64,000 nucleotides of DNA from Bacillus sp. 1NLA3E. Its GTDB lineage: Bacteria; Bacillota; Bacilli; Bacillales; Cytobacillaceae. Both the position numbers and the translations under genes were made by a program. Positions 16,405 through 25,841 of the stretch are shown here, in pieces. Under the pieces are notes generated by a model. That model made no database searches. It was not told where the DNA came from and saw nothing but the letters and a program-made list of their open reading frames with translations. The stretch covers positions 4,374,001-4,438,000 of the forward strand of contig NC_021171.1 of NCBI RefSeq assembly GCF_000242895.2. The letters run 5' to 3'. Positions within the stretch are counted from its first letter, which is position 1; every line of letters starts with the position of its first letter.

Positions 16405-16965
16405 TTAGTCTTCGATTCTGTATTTCTTTACACCAATTTCATAGAGATCATTACCTTCACAATCAACTGCGACTATACAAGGATAATTGACAACTTCCAT
16501 GCGACGAATCGCTTCTGGTCCAAGGTCCGCGTAGGCAACAATATCAACCTTTTTAATCGTATCAGCGATTAAAGCAGCCGCTCCGCCGATTGCAGCGAAG
16601 TATACGGCGCCATGTTTCTTCATCGATTCGATTACTTCTTTACTACGAGGGCCTTTTCCAATCATTCCTCTTAGTCCCTGCTCCATCATCGTTGGAGAAT
16701 AAGCATCCATACGACCACTTGTTGTTGGCCCGCAAGATCCGATTGCTTTCCCTGGTTTTGCAGGTGACGGTCCAGCATAGTAAATGACTTGGTCTTTTAC
16801 ATCTATCGGCATCGGTAGATTTTCATTCAAAGCATCAACCATATTTTTATGGGCTGCGTCTCTTGCTGAATAAATGACACCTGTAATCGAAACTTGATCA
16901 CCGGCTTTTAAATCTTTTACCTGGTCAAACGTTAATGGTGTGGTAAGTTGTTTAATCGTTGTCAT
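16405..16965 (-). CDS. class I fumarase (or tartrate dehydratase) beta subunit
   Basis: This is the C-terminal-domain subunit of an oxygen-sensitive 4Fe-4S hydro-lyase that interconverts malate and fumarate. The 186 residues carry the swivelling-domain motifs GVIYSARDAAHK, YYAGPSPAKPG and GSCGPTTSGRMD, plus FAAIGGAAAL. ATG at 16965 is chosen because AAGGGG lies eight bases upstream, overlapping the alpha-subunit stop; an upstream GTG lies inside that site. Subunit size and order match two-subunit fumarases of anaerobes. L-tartrate dehydratase (TtdB) has the same architecture, so specificity is open, but the adjacent fumarate reductase favours fumarase. Confidence 0.88.
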   Translation of the reverse strand: MTTIKQLTTPLTFDQVKDLKAGDQVSITGVIYSARDAAHKNMVDALNENLPMPIDVKDQVIYYAGPSPAKPGKAIGSCGPTTSGRMDAYSPTMMEQGLRGMIGKGPRSKEVIESMKKHGAVYFAAIGGAAALIADTIKKVDIVAYADLGPEAIRRMEVVNYPCIVAVDCEGNDLYEIGVKKYRIED

Positions 16966-16977
16966 TTTTTTCACCCC

Positions 16978-17823
16978 TTATAATGTAGCTTCCGTATGGC
17001 GAGCAGCATGGCAGTTCAATGTGACACAAACCGGCAGCATCGCGATATGGGTTGGATATGTTTCGATATGAACAGCTAAAGCAGTCACTTTACCACCAAA
17101 TCCTTGTGGTCCAATTCCTAATTTGTTGATTCGTTCAAGCAGTTCTTTTTCTACTTCAGCATAAGCTGGGTTTGGATTCGGCGAACCAGCTTCACGAGCT
17201 AACGCCTTTTTAGCTAATAAGGTACATTTATCCATTGTTCCGCCGATTCCAACGCCAACAATGACTGGAGGACAAGGATTTCCGCCAGCTTGAGTAATCG
17301 AATTGACGATAAAATCCTTTACGCCCTCGATGCCTTCAGATGGCTTGCACATTTTCACGGCACCCATATTTTCACTGCCTGCCCCTTTAGGCAGTACTTG
17401 GATATTTAGCTTGTCACCTGGGACAATTTCCATATGAATGACAGCCGGAGTATTGTCGCCAGTATTTTTTCTATCTAAAACAGGATCAGAAACAACTGAT
17501 TTCCGTAAATAACCCTCTTCATAACCTTGTCGAACACCTTCATTGATTGCGTCAGTGAAATCGCCATCGACGATTCGGACGTCTTGACCTACTTCTACTA
17601 AAATAACTGTCATTCCCGTGTCTTGACACATTGGAGCATGCTCAGCACGAGCAAGTTTTACATTTTTTAGAATTTTCTCTAAACTATATTTACCAAACTC
17701 TGATTCTTCTTTTTCTAAGCCCGCTGCAATCAGATTTTCAACATCCTCTGGTAGATCGCAAGCTGCTTTCATACAAAGATTTTTTACCGTTTCCGTAATT
17801 AATTTTGCTGATATTTCCCGCAT
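16978..17823 (-). CDS. class I fumarase (or tartrate dehydratase) alpha subunit
   Basis: This is the iron-sulfur subunit of the hydro-lyase. The 281 residues include [19 protein letters not shown] and [18 protein letters not shown], whose cysteines are the expected 4Fe-4S ligands, and LNCHAARH at the C terminus. It is followed after 12 bp by the beta subunit. Upstream the gap to the transporter is about 90 bp with no clear terminator, so transporter, fumarase and reductase are likely one transcript. Such enzymes lose their cluster in air, in keeping with anaerobic use. TtdA is the alternative identity. Confidence 0.9.
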   Translation of the reverse strand: MREISAKLITETVKNLCMKAACDLPEDVENLIAAGLEKEESEFGKYSLEKILKNVKLARAEHAPMCQDTGMTVILVEVGQDVRIVDGDFTDAINEGVRQGYEEGYLRKSVVSDPVLDRKNTGDNTPAVIHMEIVPGDKLNIQVLPKGAGSENMGAVKMCKPSEGIEGVKDFIVNSITQAGGNPCPPVIVGVGIGGTMDKCTLLAKKALAREAGSPNPNPAYAEVEKELLERINKLGIGPQGFGGKVTALAVHIETYPTHIAMLPVCVTLNCHAARHTEATL

Positions 17824-17913
17824 TAGATTGTTCCTCCTACTTTAGTTGGTAGCCAAACGCTTGATGGTTTAGCTACCTAGTTTTATTTTTCCAAAAGCAA
17901 AGGGTCTATGTTT

Positions 17914-19389
17914 TTACCAAAGTCCAAGAACTTTCCACCATACGCCGCCGACACCGATCCAAACGATGATATGGATAATCGAAATAAGGAAACCGAGCGA
18001 CCACCATTTGTTTTGTGTAACATAGCCGCTTCCGAAGAAAACTGGTGCTGGTCCGCAGCCATAATGTGTCATACAACCAAATAGATTGCTGAAGAATGCT
18101 AGGATTAAAGCTGATACTAAAGGTGGTGCTCCAGCCGCGATCACAACTGTTAGGAAAGCGGCATACATGGCACTAACATGTGCTGTACTGCTTGCAAAGA
18201 AATAGTGAGAGTAAAAGTAAACAACTGAAAGGATAACCAATGCCCAAATCCACGACATTCCACTAACTGCGCCCTTCATTGTTTCACTAAACCAAGGAAT
18301 CATTCCTAACTCATTTAAGAAGGTAGCCATCATGACTAACACTGCGAACCATACTAATGTGTCCCATGCTCCTTCTTCCTTCTTAATGTCGTTCCATGAT
18401 AATACTTGAGTTAATAACAAAACTCCTAATCCGATAAACGCTGTCGTTGTAGCATTGATATTTAAGCTTGTTCCAAAAATCCACAAAGCCAAAATCAATA
18501 GAAATACGCCAATCATGTACCATTCTTGCTTTTTTAGTGAGCCCATTTCTTTTAGCTTTTTAGCTGCCATTGCCGGTGCTTCAGGTGTTTCCTTAATTTC
18601 TGGAGGATATAATTTATAGATGACATAAGGAATTAGGATTAAACTAATTAATCCGGGTACGATTGCAGCTGTTGCCCAACCCATCCACGAAATTGTTTTT
18701 CCGGTTAAATCATGTGTAATTTGAGCTGCTAAAGGATTAGCGGCCATCGCTGTTAAAAACATCGCCGACGTAATCATGTCGCCCTGGAAAGCAACCTTTG
18801 TTAAGAAGGCTCCAACTTTTCTTTCTGTTCCATCGCCAACGCGTGATCCAAACGTTTCAGACAGTGAGCGAATAATTGGAAGGATAATTCCACCTGCACG
18901 AGCTGTATTCGAAGGCATTGCAGGTGATAAAAGCAAATCACTTACAAGCAAGGAGTACGATAATCCAAGTGTTTTCTTACCAAACATTTTTACGAACATA
19001 TAAGCAACGCGCGAACCTAAACCTGTTTTGATAAAACCGCGCGAGATAAAAAAGGCAATAACGATTAACCAAATGGTTGAATTTTGAAAGCCAGTTAACG
19101 CCTGATCAATCGTCAATGTTTGCGTAAGCACCGTTGCCGTTAAGGCTAGGATTGCTACACTCCCCATTGGCATTGGCTTGCTAACTAATCCAACAATTGT
19201 TGCTACGAAAATAGCGAATAAGTGCCATGCTTGTACATCTAAGCCTGCAGGTGGTGTAATCATCCATAGAGCCACACCTACGATTATAGTAATGAGTAAT
19301 GGTAATAATTTAACTTCACTTAAACCTTTAGGGTTGGTACCAACTTTAACCTTGGGTATTTGTTTTAGCTTTATAGCTGGAACAGACAT
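17914..19389 (-). CDS. DASS (SLC13) family dicarboxylate/citrate transporter
   Basis: This inner-membrane carrier has about 12 hydrophobic segments over 491 residues and is related to CitT, TtdT and plant 2-oxoglutarate/malate translocators. The two pseudo-symmetric substrate motifs are visible: SPAMPSNTARAGG near residue 160 and FASSTAHVSAM near residue 400. ATG at 19389 is chosen because GGGAG precedes it by eight bases. CitT and TtdT relatives exchange an external C4 acid for internal succinate. That matches an operon whose end product would be succinate. An FNR-type box lies about 60 bp upstream and a CitA/CitB-type two-component system is adjacent. Confidence 0.9.
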   Translation of the reverse strand: MSVPAIKLKQIPKVKVGTNPKGLSEVKLLPLLITIIVGVALWMITPPAGLDVQAWHLFAIFVATIVGLVSKPMPMGSVAILALTATVLTQTLTIDQALTGFQNSTIWLIVIAFFISRGFIKTGLGSRVAYMFVKMFGKKTLGLSYSLLVSDLLLSPAMPSNTARAGGIILPIIRSLSETFGSRVGDGTERKVGAFLTKVAFQGDMITSAMFLTAMAANPLAAQITHDLTGKTISWMGWATAAIVPGLISLILIPYVIYKLYPPEIKETPEAPAMAAKKLKEMGSLKKQEWYMIGVFLLILALWIFGTSLNINATTTAFIGLGVLLLTQVLSWNDIKKEEGAWDTLVWFAVLVMMATFLNELGMIPWFSETMKGAVSGMSWIWALVILSVVYFYSHYFFASSTAHVSAMYAAFLTVVIAAGAPPLVSALILAFFSNLFGCMTHYGCGPAPVFFGSGYVTQNKWWSLGFLISIIHIIVWIGVGGVWWKVLGLW

Positions 19390-19440
19390 ATTTTTCACTC
19401 CCTTTATTTTTCCTTCACTTGTTCACAAAACTTTCACATT

Positions 19441-19456
19441 TGTGAGCATATTCACA
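19441..19456. promoter_or_regulatory. FNR/CRP-type box upstream of the DASS operon
   Basis: TGTGAGCATATTCACA is a perfect TGTGA-N6-TCACA palindrome, the consensus of Bacillus Fnr. It is centred about 59 bp upstream of the transporter start. Several extra GTGAA half-sites follow towards the gene and could bind the adjacent response regulator. Confidence 0.7.
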
Positions 19457-19726
19457 AACTCTCTTTTTAAAATAGCTACTAATTTTCATTAGAAGCCCTC
19501 TTGTACCATTTCACTTTTCTAACGTACCTTTTCATTTTCATCAATTTAATTTGGTTATTTTTAAGTGTTAAAAATCCCCCCATTGAAAGGTAATTTACTT
19601 TTCGAGAAATGTTTATCTCGCTCTATTGAATGGTACTGAATATAAGGATTTCTTAATAGTTTATGAAAATATATAAAGAGTTTTGTAACTTTAGAAAGTA
19701 GGAGAGTCTTTTTTGCAAAAAAAACA

Positions 19727-19890
19727 AAAGCGTAAGCGCCCGGTTAGCGACGTATGGACTGGAGCACACCGACTGAGATAAAGGAAACACGAAGAGCGAG
19801 AGTGATTCTATGTTGACTTATCGTAGGGAGGTGGGTGAAGTCCACTAGGCGCTGGGCGCTGGAGCTGGACGAGTCCAACCTAGTTAACGT
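19727..19890. repeat. GC-rich dispersed-repeat-like segment
   Basis: This non-coding 160-bp stretch is much richer in GC than its surroundings. It begins AAGCGTAAGCGCC and ends near AGGCGCTGGGCGCTGG, with CACCGACTGAGATAAAGG inside. It resembles non-coding repeats I associate with Bacillaceae genomes. Only one copy is in the window, so the family cannot be proven here. Confidence 0.4.
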
Positions 19891-19927
19891 TACCCACAGT
19901 GCTGAAATCTATAATTTTGTAAAAAAT

Positions 19928-19961
19928 AAAAAAAAGGATAGGAGATTTGGCTCTCCTACCC
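19928..19961 (-). terminator. terminator of the CitA/CitB-type operon
   Basis: On the minus strand GGGTAGGAGA pairs with TCTCCTATCC and is followed by TTTTTTTATTTTTT. Confidence 0.88.
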
Positions 19962-19971
19962 TTGTAAACTT

Positions 19972-20691
19972 TTATCCGTTCAAATATTTATTCATTAATT
20001 GGTGATCTAGATTGGCTATCCGGTGCTTAAAAATAGGTCTGCCAACCGCCCCGTAAACCACTTCCGTGTCAATAATCGTAATATCAGCTAAAAAGAACAG
20101 GTATTTTCTCATCGACACCCTGGAAATTCCGACTTGCTTTGCCATTTCGTCGGTTGAAAATACTTCAGCCCCGTTCTCTAGGATTTTTTCCCAAATTAAC
20201 CGCAAGGTGTTTCTCGTCAGCCCCTTTGGAAGTTCAAAGCTTATAACACTTTGCTGGTCCTTGTGAAGGAGTAAATGGTCTAGTTCTTCCTGACTAAGCT
20301 TTTCCTGTTCGTCAAAAAAGCTCTGTTCTTCTTTATATGAGTTAAGCGCCGTCTGAAATCGTTCAAATTCAAATGGTTTAATTAAATAATCGACCGCTCC
20401 AAACCGCAGCCCTTTTTGAATACTTTCCTTATCACATGCCGCTGAAATAATAATCACATCAATCCCTTGACCTAGCCACCTGATTTTCGATAACAGACTC
20501 CAGCCGTCCTCGCCTGGCATATATATATCTAACAAAATTAGATCAACTTGATCCTTTTCAATAATCGGAAGGGCCTCATCAACGGTCGATACAGCCGCAA
20601 CCAACTGAAAACCGTTCATTTTTCCAAGATAACTTGTATTAATCTTAGCTACCATCGGGTCGTCTTCAACAATGACTGTACGAATCATCAT
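19972..20691 (-). CDS. CitB-family response regulator (DctR/MalR/CitT-like)
   Basis: The 239-residue transcription factor has a receiver domain with acidic pocket VEDD, phospho-acceptor Asp55 in ILLDIYMPGEDG and the conserved Lys in YLIKPFEF. A C-terminal helix-turn-helix (STDEMAKQVGISRVSMRKYLFFL) typical of Bacillus MalR, DctR and CitT follows. The ATG overlaps the kinase stop (ATGA), with AGGAG inside the kinase gene. It most likely activates the neighbouring DASS-fumarase-reductase operon when a C4-dicarboxylate, citrate or tartrate is sensed. The target is inferred from position only. Confidence 0.92.
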   Translation of the reverse strand: MMIRTVIVEDDPMVAKINTSYLGKMNGFQLVAAVSTVDEALPIIEKDQVDLILLDIYMPGEDGWSLLSKIRWLGQGIDVIIISAACDKESIQKGLRFGAVDYLIKPFEFERFQTALNSYKEEQSFFDEQEKLSQEELDHLLLHKDQQSVISFELPKGLTRNTLRLIWEKILENGAEVFSTDEMAKQVGISRVSMRKYLFFLADITIIDTEVVYGAVGRPIFKHRIANLDHQLMNKYLNG

Positions 20692-22295
20692 GAATCACTC
20701 CTGTTTTCATATGGAATTTTCACATTAATCTTTGTGCCAAATCCTTCTTGTGAGCAAAAATCGATCGTGCCATTAAGCTCTGCTACACTGTGCATGACGA
20801 GGTATAAACCGTAGCCTCGATCAACCCCTTTAGTAGAGAACCCTTTTTCAAATATACTATTTTTCATCTCAGGGCTCATACCGGTGCCTGTATCCGTTAC
20901 TGTAATGGATATTTGCCCAACTGGTTTCGGCAAAATCTCCACCGCAACCTTCTTTTCCTCGGAGTTCTGCACCGCATCAATCGCGTTATCAATCAGGTTA
21001 CCGAGGATGGTAATCATTCCTTTAATTACTTCTTGATCATTTGGTGTAGGTAAATAGCATTCGTCCGCAAACTTCAGTTCTGCTCCTTTTTCCCTTGCAT
21101 AGCTTACCTTTCCTAAAAGAAAGCCTGATAGGACAGGATCTTTGAAGTGACTGGTGAAAAAGCCAGCTTCGGATTCACTTGTATCTTTTAAACCCCTCAC
21201 ATAATCTAGTAACTGATCATAAAATTCCAGTTGAACCATACCAAGAATAACATGAAGCTTATTCATAAATTCATGCGTTTGAGAACGCAAAGCCTCAGCA
21301 TACAAACGAACTCCAGTGAGCTGCTCAGCCATAATCTTCATTTCAGTCTTATCGCGAAAAGTCGCTACTGCTCCAACAATTTGTCTATTCACTAGGATTG
21401 GCACGATATTAGCAACCAACACGAGGCCGTTGATGGAATATTCTTGGTCTAGTTCTTTATGTCCCGTTTCGATAACCGAGGTAATATGGAATTTGGGGAT
21501 GATGTCCCCAACTTTTTGTCCGACCGGGTTGTGGTTAATCCCAACCTTTTTAAATAATCGCTCAGCCTCTTGATTTAATAGGGTGATTTTCGAATCACGA
21601 TCCACTGCTAATACACCCTCACGGACATTGAGCAGCATCGCACTCCTTTGCTCGAGAAGGTTGGCGATTTCATCAGGCTCCATCCCAAACATGATTTTTT
21701 TAACCTTGTAAGCCAATAAAACCGCTCCAAATATGCCCACAAGAATGCCGATAATGGCACTGATATAGATGACTCGACTACTCTTATCCAGCTGCGTTTG
21801 AACATCATCAAGGAGAATCCCCACAACTACAGCACCAATTTGTTTCCCTGTTGCATTATAAACAGGGGTAAAAAAACGCAAGGACATTCCAAGGGTCCCT
21901 TTGCCAATCGATAAATTTTCCTTCCCGGCATAGACCGGCTTATCGTCTCCACCAACGAATTTGTGACCGATTTTCTCTTTAATAGGATGTGATTTCCTAA
22001 TTCCGTTCATATCTAAAACAACAATAAACCGGACATCAGTTGCTTTTCGAATTTTTTCCGTGTAAGGCTGGATTGATTTCTCATCCACATTATTACTTAA
22101 CCCATCAATGACAACCGGTGACAGTGCGACTGTCCTTGATAGGTCCTTTGCTTTTTCTTCAATATTATTTAAAGTTGTTAGTTCGACATTTTTTTTAATC
22201 AAGTGATTAGTAACAGAGAAACAGATGAAGATAACCGCTGAGACTAATAAGGTAATGGTTGTTCGTAATCGAAGCTTCAATAATCTTTTTACCAC
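20688..22295 (-). CDS. CitA/DcuS-family sensor histidine kinase (MalK/DctS-like)
   Basis: The 535-residue membrane sensor has an N-terminal transmembrane helix (about 12-33) and an extracytoplasmic Cache/PDC domain to about residue 175, with the family's RFIVVLDMNGIRKSHP and GKGTLGMSLRFFTPVYN. A second helix (about 178-198), a cytoplasmic PAS domain (GVLAVDRDSKITLLNQEAERLF) and the phospho-acceptor box SQTHEFMNKLH follow. The HATPase domain shows NLIDNAIDAV and DTGTGMSPE. Length and order match B. subtilis MalK and DctS. The ligand is expected to be a carboxylate; which one is unknown. GTG at 22295 follows AAGGAG. Confidence 0.92.
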   Translation of the reverse strand: MVKRLLKLRLRTTITLLVSAVIFICFSVTNHLIKKNVELTTLNNIEEKAKDLSRTVALSPVVIDGLSNNVDEKSIQPYTEKIRKATDVRFIVVLDMNGIRKSHPIKEKIGHKFVGGDDKPVYAGKENLSIGKGTLGMSLRFFTPVYNATGKQIGAVVVGILLDDVQTQLDKSSRVIYISAIIGILVGIFGAVLLAYKVKKIMFGMEPDEIANLLEQRSAMLLNVREGVLAVDRDSKITLLNQEAERLFKKVGINHNPVGQKVGDIIPKFHITSVIETGHKELDQEYSINGLVLVANIVPILVNRQIVGAVATFRDKTEMKIMAEQLTGVRLYAEALRSQTHEFMNKLHVILGMVQLEFYDQLLDYVRGLKDTSESEAGFFTSHFKDPVLSGFLLGKVSYAREKGAELKFADECYLPTPNDQEVIKGMITILGNLIDNAIDAVQNSEEKKVAVEILPKPVGQISITVTDTGTGMSPEMKNSIFEKGFSTKGVDRGYGLYLVMHSVAELNGTIDFCSQEGFGTKINVKIPYENRSDS

Positions 22296-22461
22296 TTAAT
22301 CCATCTCCTTGTAGTGGCTTAACCTATCGTCATGGTATTTTAACTTACTTTATTGTAAGAGTAAAAAATCACTTTTCCCCTAAAAAGTGTTTCAATTAAG
22401 TGAATGTTTAATTTTGGGAAAAAAGAGACTGTTGAAAAGGTCGATTGTAAACTTATAATAC

Positions 22462-22501
22462 AAAAAAAGAGGCTGCGGTGGAAATCCAGCAGTCTCTTTT
22501 T
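22462..22501 (-). terminator. terminator of the sortase operon
   Basis: On the minus strand AAAAAGAGACTGC pairs with GCAGCCTCTTTTTTT. Confidence 0.88.
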
Positions 22502-22516
22502 CTGTGAACCTTTTGT

Positions 22517-23128
22517 TTATTTAATTGTTTGCTTTGAAACCATATAAGCTACTAAGATATACCGTTGTGGCGCATCGCCTATGTAATTAAAGGGGTAACA
22601 GGTACTAACTGTTAAAGTAGCTCTAGGTTTAGGCACAATAACCGTCCGATCATTAGCATCTACTATCCTTACTTTATTTACTTTATAGGTAAACTCACCA
22701 GCAGAAGTATTAACAGTCAAGAGGTCCCCAACACCCACCTCTCCTAATCTGCGAAAAACGGTATCTCGGTGACCAGATAAAACTGAATTATCTTTTTCTC
22801 CAGGAAGGACACTGTTTGCATAATGCCCCACTCCCTTTTCTAGTTCATCTTCATCTGTACCATGGAAAATTGGTAAACTAGCATTTAATTTTGGAATATA
22901 TAAACTTCCTATTTCTTCCCCTTGTTTAGGACGAACTGGATAAAGAACATCGGGATTTTTATTAGAAGATTTGAGATGAGCTGCTGATTTAGCTGGATGA
23001 TCACTACTTTTCTCTACCTTATACAAAAAGTACCCTTTTAAAAACTTATAGGCATTTGTTGTCGAAAATCCAATTCCTGATAAAACCAAAGCAATTGAAA
23101 GAAAAAAAATGAGCTTCTTTCTTTTCAT
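22517..23128 (-). CDS. srtD: class D sortase
   Basis: The 203-residue transpeptidase has an N-terminal anchor helix (residues 5-26) and a sortase beta-barrel. The catalytic triad is visible as His120 in LSGHRDT, Cys177 in TLTVSTCYPF and Arg189 in APQRY. Sortases cleave a cell-wall sorting signal and join the protein to peptidoglycan or another acceptor. The gene directly upstream in the same operon encodes a protein ending in an LPNTA signal and a membrane tail, clearly the dedicated substrate. This sortase-plus-acidic-protein pair is a recurring arrangement in Bacillaceae. Confidence 0.92.
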   Translation of the reverse strand: MKRKKLIFFLSIALVLSGIGFSTTNAYKFLKGYFLYKVEKSSDHPAKSAAHLKSSNKNPDVLYPVRPKQGEEIGSLYIPKLNASLPIFHGTDEDELEKGVGHYANSVLPGEKDNSVLSGHRDTVFRRLGEVGVGDLLTVNTSAGEFTYKVNKVRIVDANDRTVIVPKPRATLTVSTCYPFNYIGDAPQRYILVAYMVSKQTIK

Positions 23129-23129
23129 T

Positions 23130-24191
23130 TTATAAAATCCTTCTATAAGTCCGGTATACCATAACTCCTGATAAAATCATAAAAAGGCCAATCAGGATAT
23201 TGGGAACATAGTTGCCGGCTGTATTAGGTAGTTTCCCACCTTTTTCAGTTTTAAATTGAACGGCAGTTGTTTCAGTCTTTGCTTTTTCGACAACTACCTT
23301 TTCAGTGGCTTTATCTACTTCTTGTCCCACTTCATTTACGGTGTCAGAGTCTACCATTTCACCTGTTATAAGTAAGTCAGCCAGAAAATTCCCACTAAGA
23401 TCGTAAATGTTCATTTTTAATTTAGCATTGTTTAGTTCATTCATACTCAATACTTCCCAAAATGGAATAGCAGATTCCTTATCACTTTTGACAAGATAAA
23501 AATCAACCTTTAATTGGAGGATGGTAAGAAATTCATCATAAATCGATAAAAATTCTTGAACCTGCTCAGAATTTAGGTCAGTCAATTTGTCAAATTCACC
23601 AAAAGCCTCCATTCTGGTTGCCAGTTCTTCTAACTTTGCTAGGGATTCAGGTGAGGATAACTCTTCTTGATGGGCAATAAAATGTTCGCTTAATTTGTTT
23701 AGTTCCGCTTCTGTTAGGCCAAACTGCTCCTGAAAAGCCGCTAATAGATTTGTAGCGAATTCATCATCAATTGAACCAGGGTCCCCCTCAATTGGATTCA
23801 AATAAAAGGAAACAGAATAATCTAGATCATCTATAAAAACATAATCATCAATTGCTTCTCCGTTTTCTTCTAAAAGAGAATTCAGTTCATCTATTGTCAG
23901 ATCATATTCTGTTAGCATATCTTCTAAATTACTATTATCTGAAGAAATGACTTCTCCAAGAAAATCTGAGAGGTCTGTTACACTATCAAAATCATCTAGT
24001 CCTAATTCATAAAGAGTCAGTGACTCCTCAATATCTTCCTTTGTTACTTCAAAACCACGAGTTGCACTAATTTCCTCCAAATAAACTTCCAGATCCGAAT
24101 CAAAGGTTGGGTCCTGAGCAGCAAAAGATAGGTTTGGTAAACTAGGTAATAATAAAAGTAGTGCTAGTAGTATTCTAGAAATTTTCTTCAT
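23130..24191 (-). CDS. processed acidic surface protein, sortase D substrate
   Basis: The 353-residue protein has a signal peptide (residues 1-25, ending SFAAQ) and a long, very acidic, helical region. The tail is Thr/Lys-rich and leads to the sorting signal LPNTAGN near residue 322, a hydrophobic helix and the basic end RTYRRIL. It is rich in Asp, Glu and Leu, with almost no Cys. LPXTA rather than LPXTG is the class D type. It is followed after one base by the sortase gene. The family is known as processed acidic surface proteins; the function is unknown. Confidence 0.9.
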   Translation of the reverse strand: MKKISRILLALLLLLPSLPNLSFAAQDPTFDSDLEVYLEEISATRGFEVTKEDIEESLTLYELGLDDFDSVTDLSDFLGEVISSDNSNLEDMLTEYDLTIDELNSLLEENGEAIDDYVFIDDLDYSVSFYLNPIEGDPGSIDDEFATNLLAAFQEQFGLTEAELNKLSEHFIAHQEELSSPESLAKLEELATRMEAFGEFDKLTDLNSEQVQEFLSIYDEFLTILQLKVDFYLVKSDKESAIPFWEVLSMNELNNAKLKMNIYDLSGNFLADLLITGEMVDSDTVNEVGQEVDKATEKVVVEKAKTETTAVQFKTEKGGKLPNTAGNYVPNILIGLFMILSGVMVYRTYRRIL

Positions 24192-24432
24192 CTTTTCCCT
24201 CTTTTCTTGTAGTAGTACAGCATTATTGTATACTAGAGTTATCTTGTGCGCTACCCATTATATGGAATTTATTCAATATTTCGAGTTGAGATATAAGGGG
24301 AGAATATTTTTGTTGAAAATTATACAAAATCACAAAAGCAGGTTGTCCAATTCAGCCATTTAGGAGCCAAAGGCTATTCAGTATTTTTGGAAATCAAGCA
24401 AGGGATTTTTGATTCAAGACGGGGATTTTTTG

Positions 24433-24476
24433 TAAAAAAAAACAGACCCTCAAGCAATAAAGTGAGAGTCTGTTTA
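24433..24476 (-). terminator. terminator of the cold shock gene
   Basis: On the minus strand AACAGACTCTCA pairs with TGAGGGTCTGTT, then a run of T. Confidence 0.88.
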
Positions 24477-24493
24477 TCGTTTCGTTAAGTTAA

Positions 24494-24694
24494 TTATGCC
24501 TTACGAACGTTTGTTGCTTGCGGGCCGCGTTGTCCTTGCTCAACCTCAAAGGTAACCTCTTGGCCTTCATCTAATGTTTTGTACCCCTCGCCCTGAATAG
24601 CTGAGAAATGTACAAATACATCTTCTCCACCTTCACGCTCGATAAATCCAAAACCTTTTTCACCGTTAAACCATTTTACTTTGCCATGTTCCAT
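24494..24694 (-). CDS. cold shock protein, CspA family
   Basis: This 66-residue single-stranded nucleic acid chaperone has one OB-fold cold shock domain. RNP1 is KGFGFIE and RNP2 is VFVHF; the typical start [11 protein letters not shown] and end GPQATNV are present. It prevents RNA secondary structure during cold or growth transitions. A ribosome site AGGAGGC precedes the ATG. Several paralogues (CspB, C, D) are usual in Bacillus and I cannot say which this is. It is monocistronic with its own terminator. Confidence 0.95.
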   Translation of the reverse strand: MEHGKVKWFNGEKGFGFIEREGGEDVFVHFSAIQGEGYKTLDEGQEVTFEVEQGQRGPQATNVRKA

Positions 24695-24911
24695 TAATTG
24701 TTGCCTCCTAGCATGTAATAAATAAACAAAATTACTAAATAATCTTGCTCATTTTAGTATAACCGTGGAAAGGACTTTTTAATCTTATATTTCCAACTAT
24801 CTTTATTTTTCCCAAAAATGGGACTTTGGACAAGCGGGTTGTGAATAAAATATTGAAGAGTAAGCAGCAATTTTTTTACGAATAGTGTCACTTTCTGGCA
24901 AGACCTCGTTC

Positions 24912-24926
24912 TTATTATGGTATAAT
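24912..24926 (+). promoter_or_regulatory. extended -10 promoter of the DUF975 gene
   Basis: TGGTATAAT at 24918-24926 is a perfect extended -10 element about 25 bp before the start codon. No good -35 is visible. Confidence 0.55.
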
Positions 24927-24950
24927 TTAACAATACAAGGAGGCTAATAT

Positions 24951-25622
24951 ATGAAAATTTCCGAAATCAAAAAACAAGCACGAACAGCGCTAAAAGGACA
25001 ATGGGGTGCCGCAGTTCTACTTACCTTTATATTGTTCCTGCTCACATCGGTTTTACCATCGATTGTTGAGTCAATTTTTAGTGGAGGATTCAACAACATG
25101 TTGAATCAGGACCAAGCACCACCCTCAGCAGTTATAGGAAATATGTTGATCGCCATTATTTTAATTCCAGTAAGTATTTCAGTTTATTGGTATTATTTAT
25201 CCGTTGTGAGATCAGAGGTACCAGAAATTTCCCAGGTGTTTACTATCTTTAATAATGGGAAAACTTATTTCAAATTAATCGGAGCTTCACTTTTAATCGG
25301 GATTTTTGTTTTCTTATGGACTTTACTACTCATTATTCCCGGTATTATCAAATCCATCTCATACTCTCAGACATACTATCTATTGAAGGACCATCCAGAA
25401 TATACCGTGTTTGAAGCTATCACTGAAAGCAGAAAACGCATGAATGGATACAAATGGAAATATTTCCTCCTCAATCTAAGCTTTATCGGCTGGGGAATTC
25501 TTGGTATTTTCACTTTAGGAATTGGCTACTTATGGCTTGTCCCTTATGTATCAACCTCAAATGCCACATTCTACAATGAACTTATGCTCTCTGACAAAGA
25601 TAAAGATGAACTTTATTTTTAG
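24951..25622 (+). CDS. DUF975 family membrane protein
   Basis: The 223-residue integral membrane protein has about five hydrophobic segments. The family's opening MKISEIKKQARTALKGQWG and the motif FEAITESRKRMNGYKWKYFLL before the last helices are both present. The function of DUF975 proteins is unknown. AAGGAGG precedes the ATG by eight bases. It ends directly at the boundary of a GC-rich MITE-like repeat that has itself been hit by an IS. Confidence 0.88.
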   Translation: MKISEIKKQARTALKGQWGAAVLLTFILFLLTSVLPSIVESIFSGGFNNMLNQDQAPPSAVIGNMLIAIILIPVSISVYWYYLSVVRSEVPEISQVFTIFNNGKTYFKLIGASLLIGIFVFLWTLLLIIPGIIKSISYSQTYYLLKDHPEYTVFEAITESRKRMNGYKWKYFLLNLSFIGWGILGIFTLGIGYLWLVPYVSTSNATFYNELMLSDKDKDELYF

Positions 25623-25841
25623 GTTGTGTTAAAGCTCAATGTTGAGTTTTTGTACAATGTTGATTGGAGTGGAAGGCGCGAAGACTCCTGCGGGAGCAGC
25701 GGGACAGGTGAGACCCCACAGGCGCTTAAGCGAGGCCACTGAAAAACATACGATTTTTACGTCTGTAAATAAATTTTGGTACAAAAAAGGCAATTTATCG
25801 TCTGTTTTTGGACGAAAAATTGCCCTTTTCCTTATCTTTTT

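Noticed and set aside
16405-17823. Firm assignment as L-tartrate dehydratase (ttdAB)
   Set aside because: The fold is shared, but the adjacent fumarate reductase makes fumarase more likely; kept only as an alternative.
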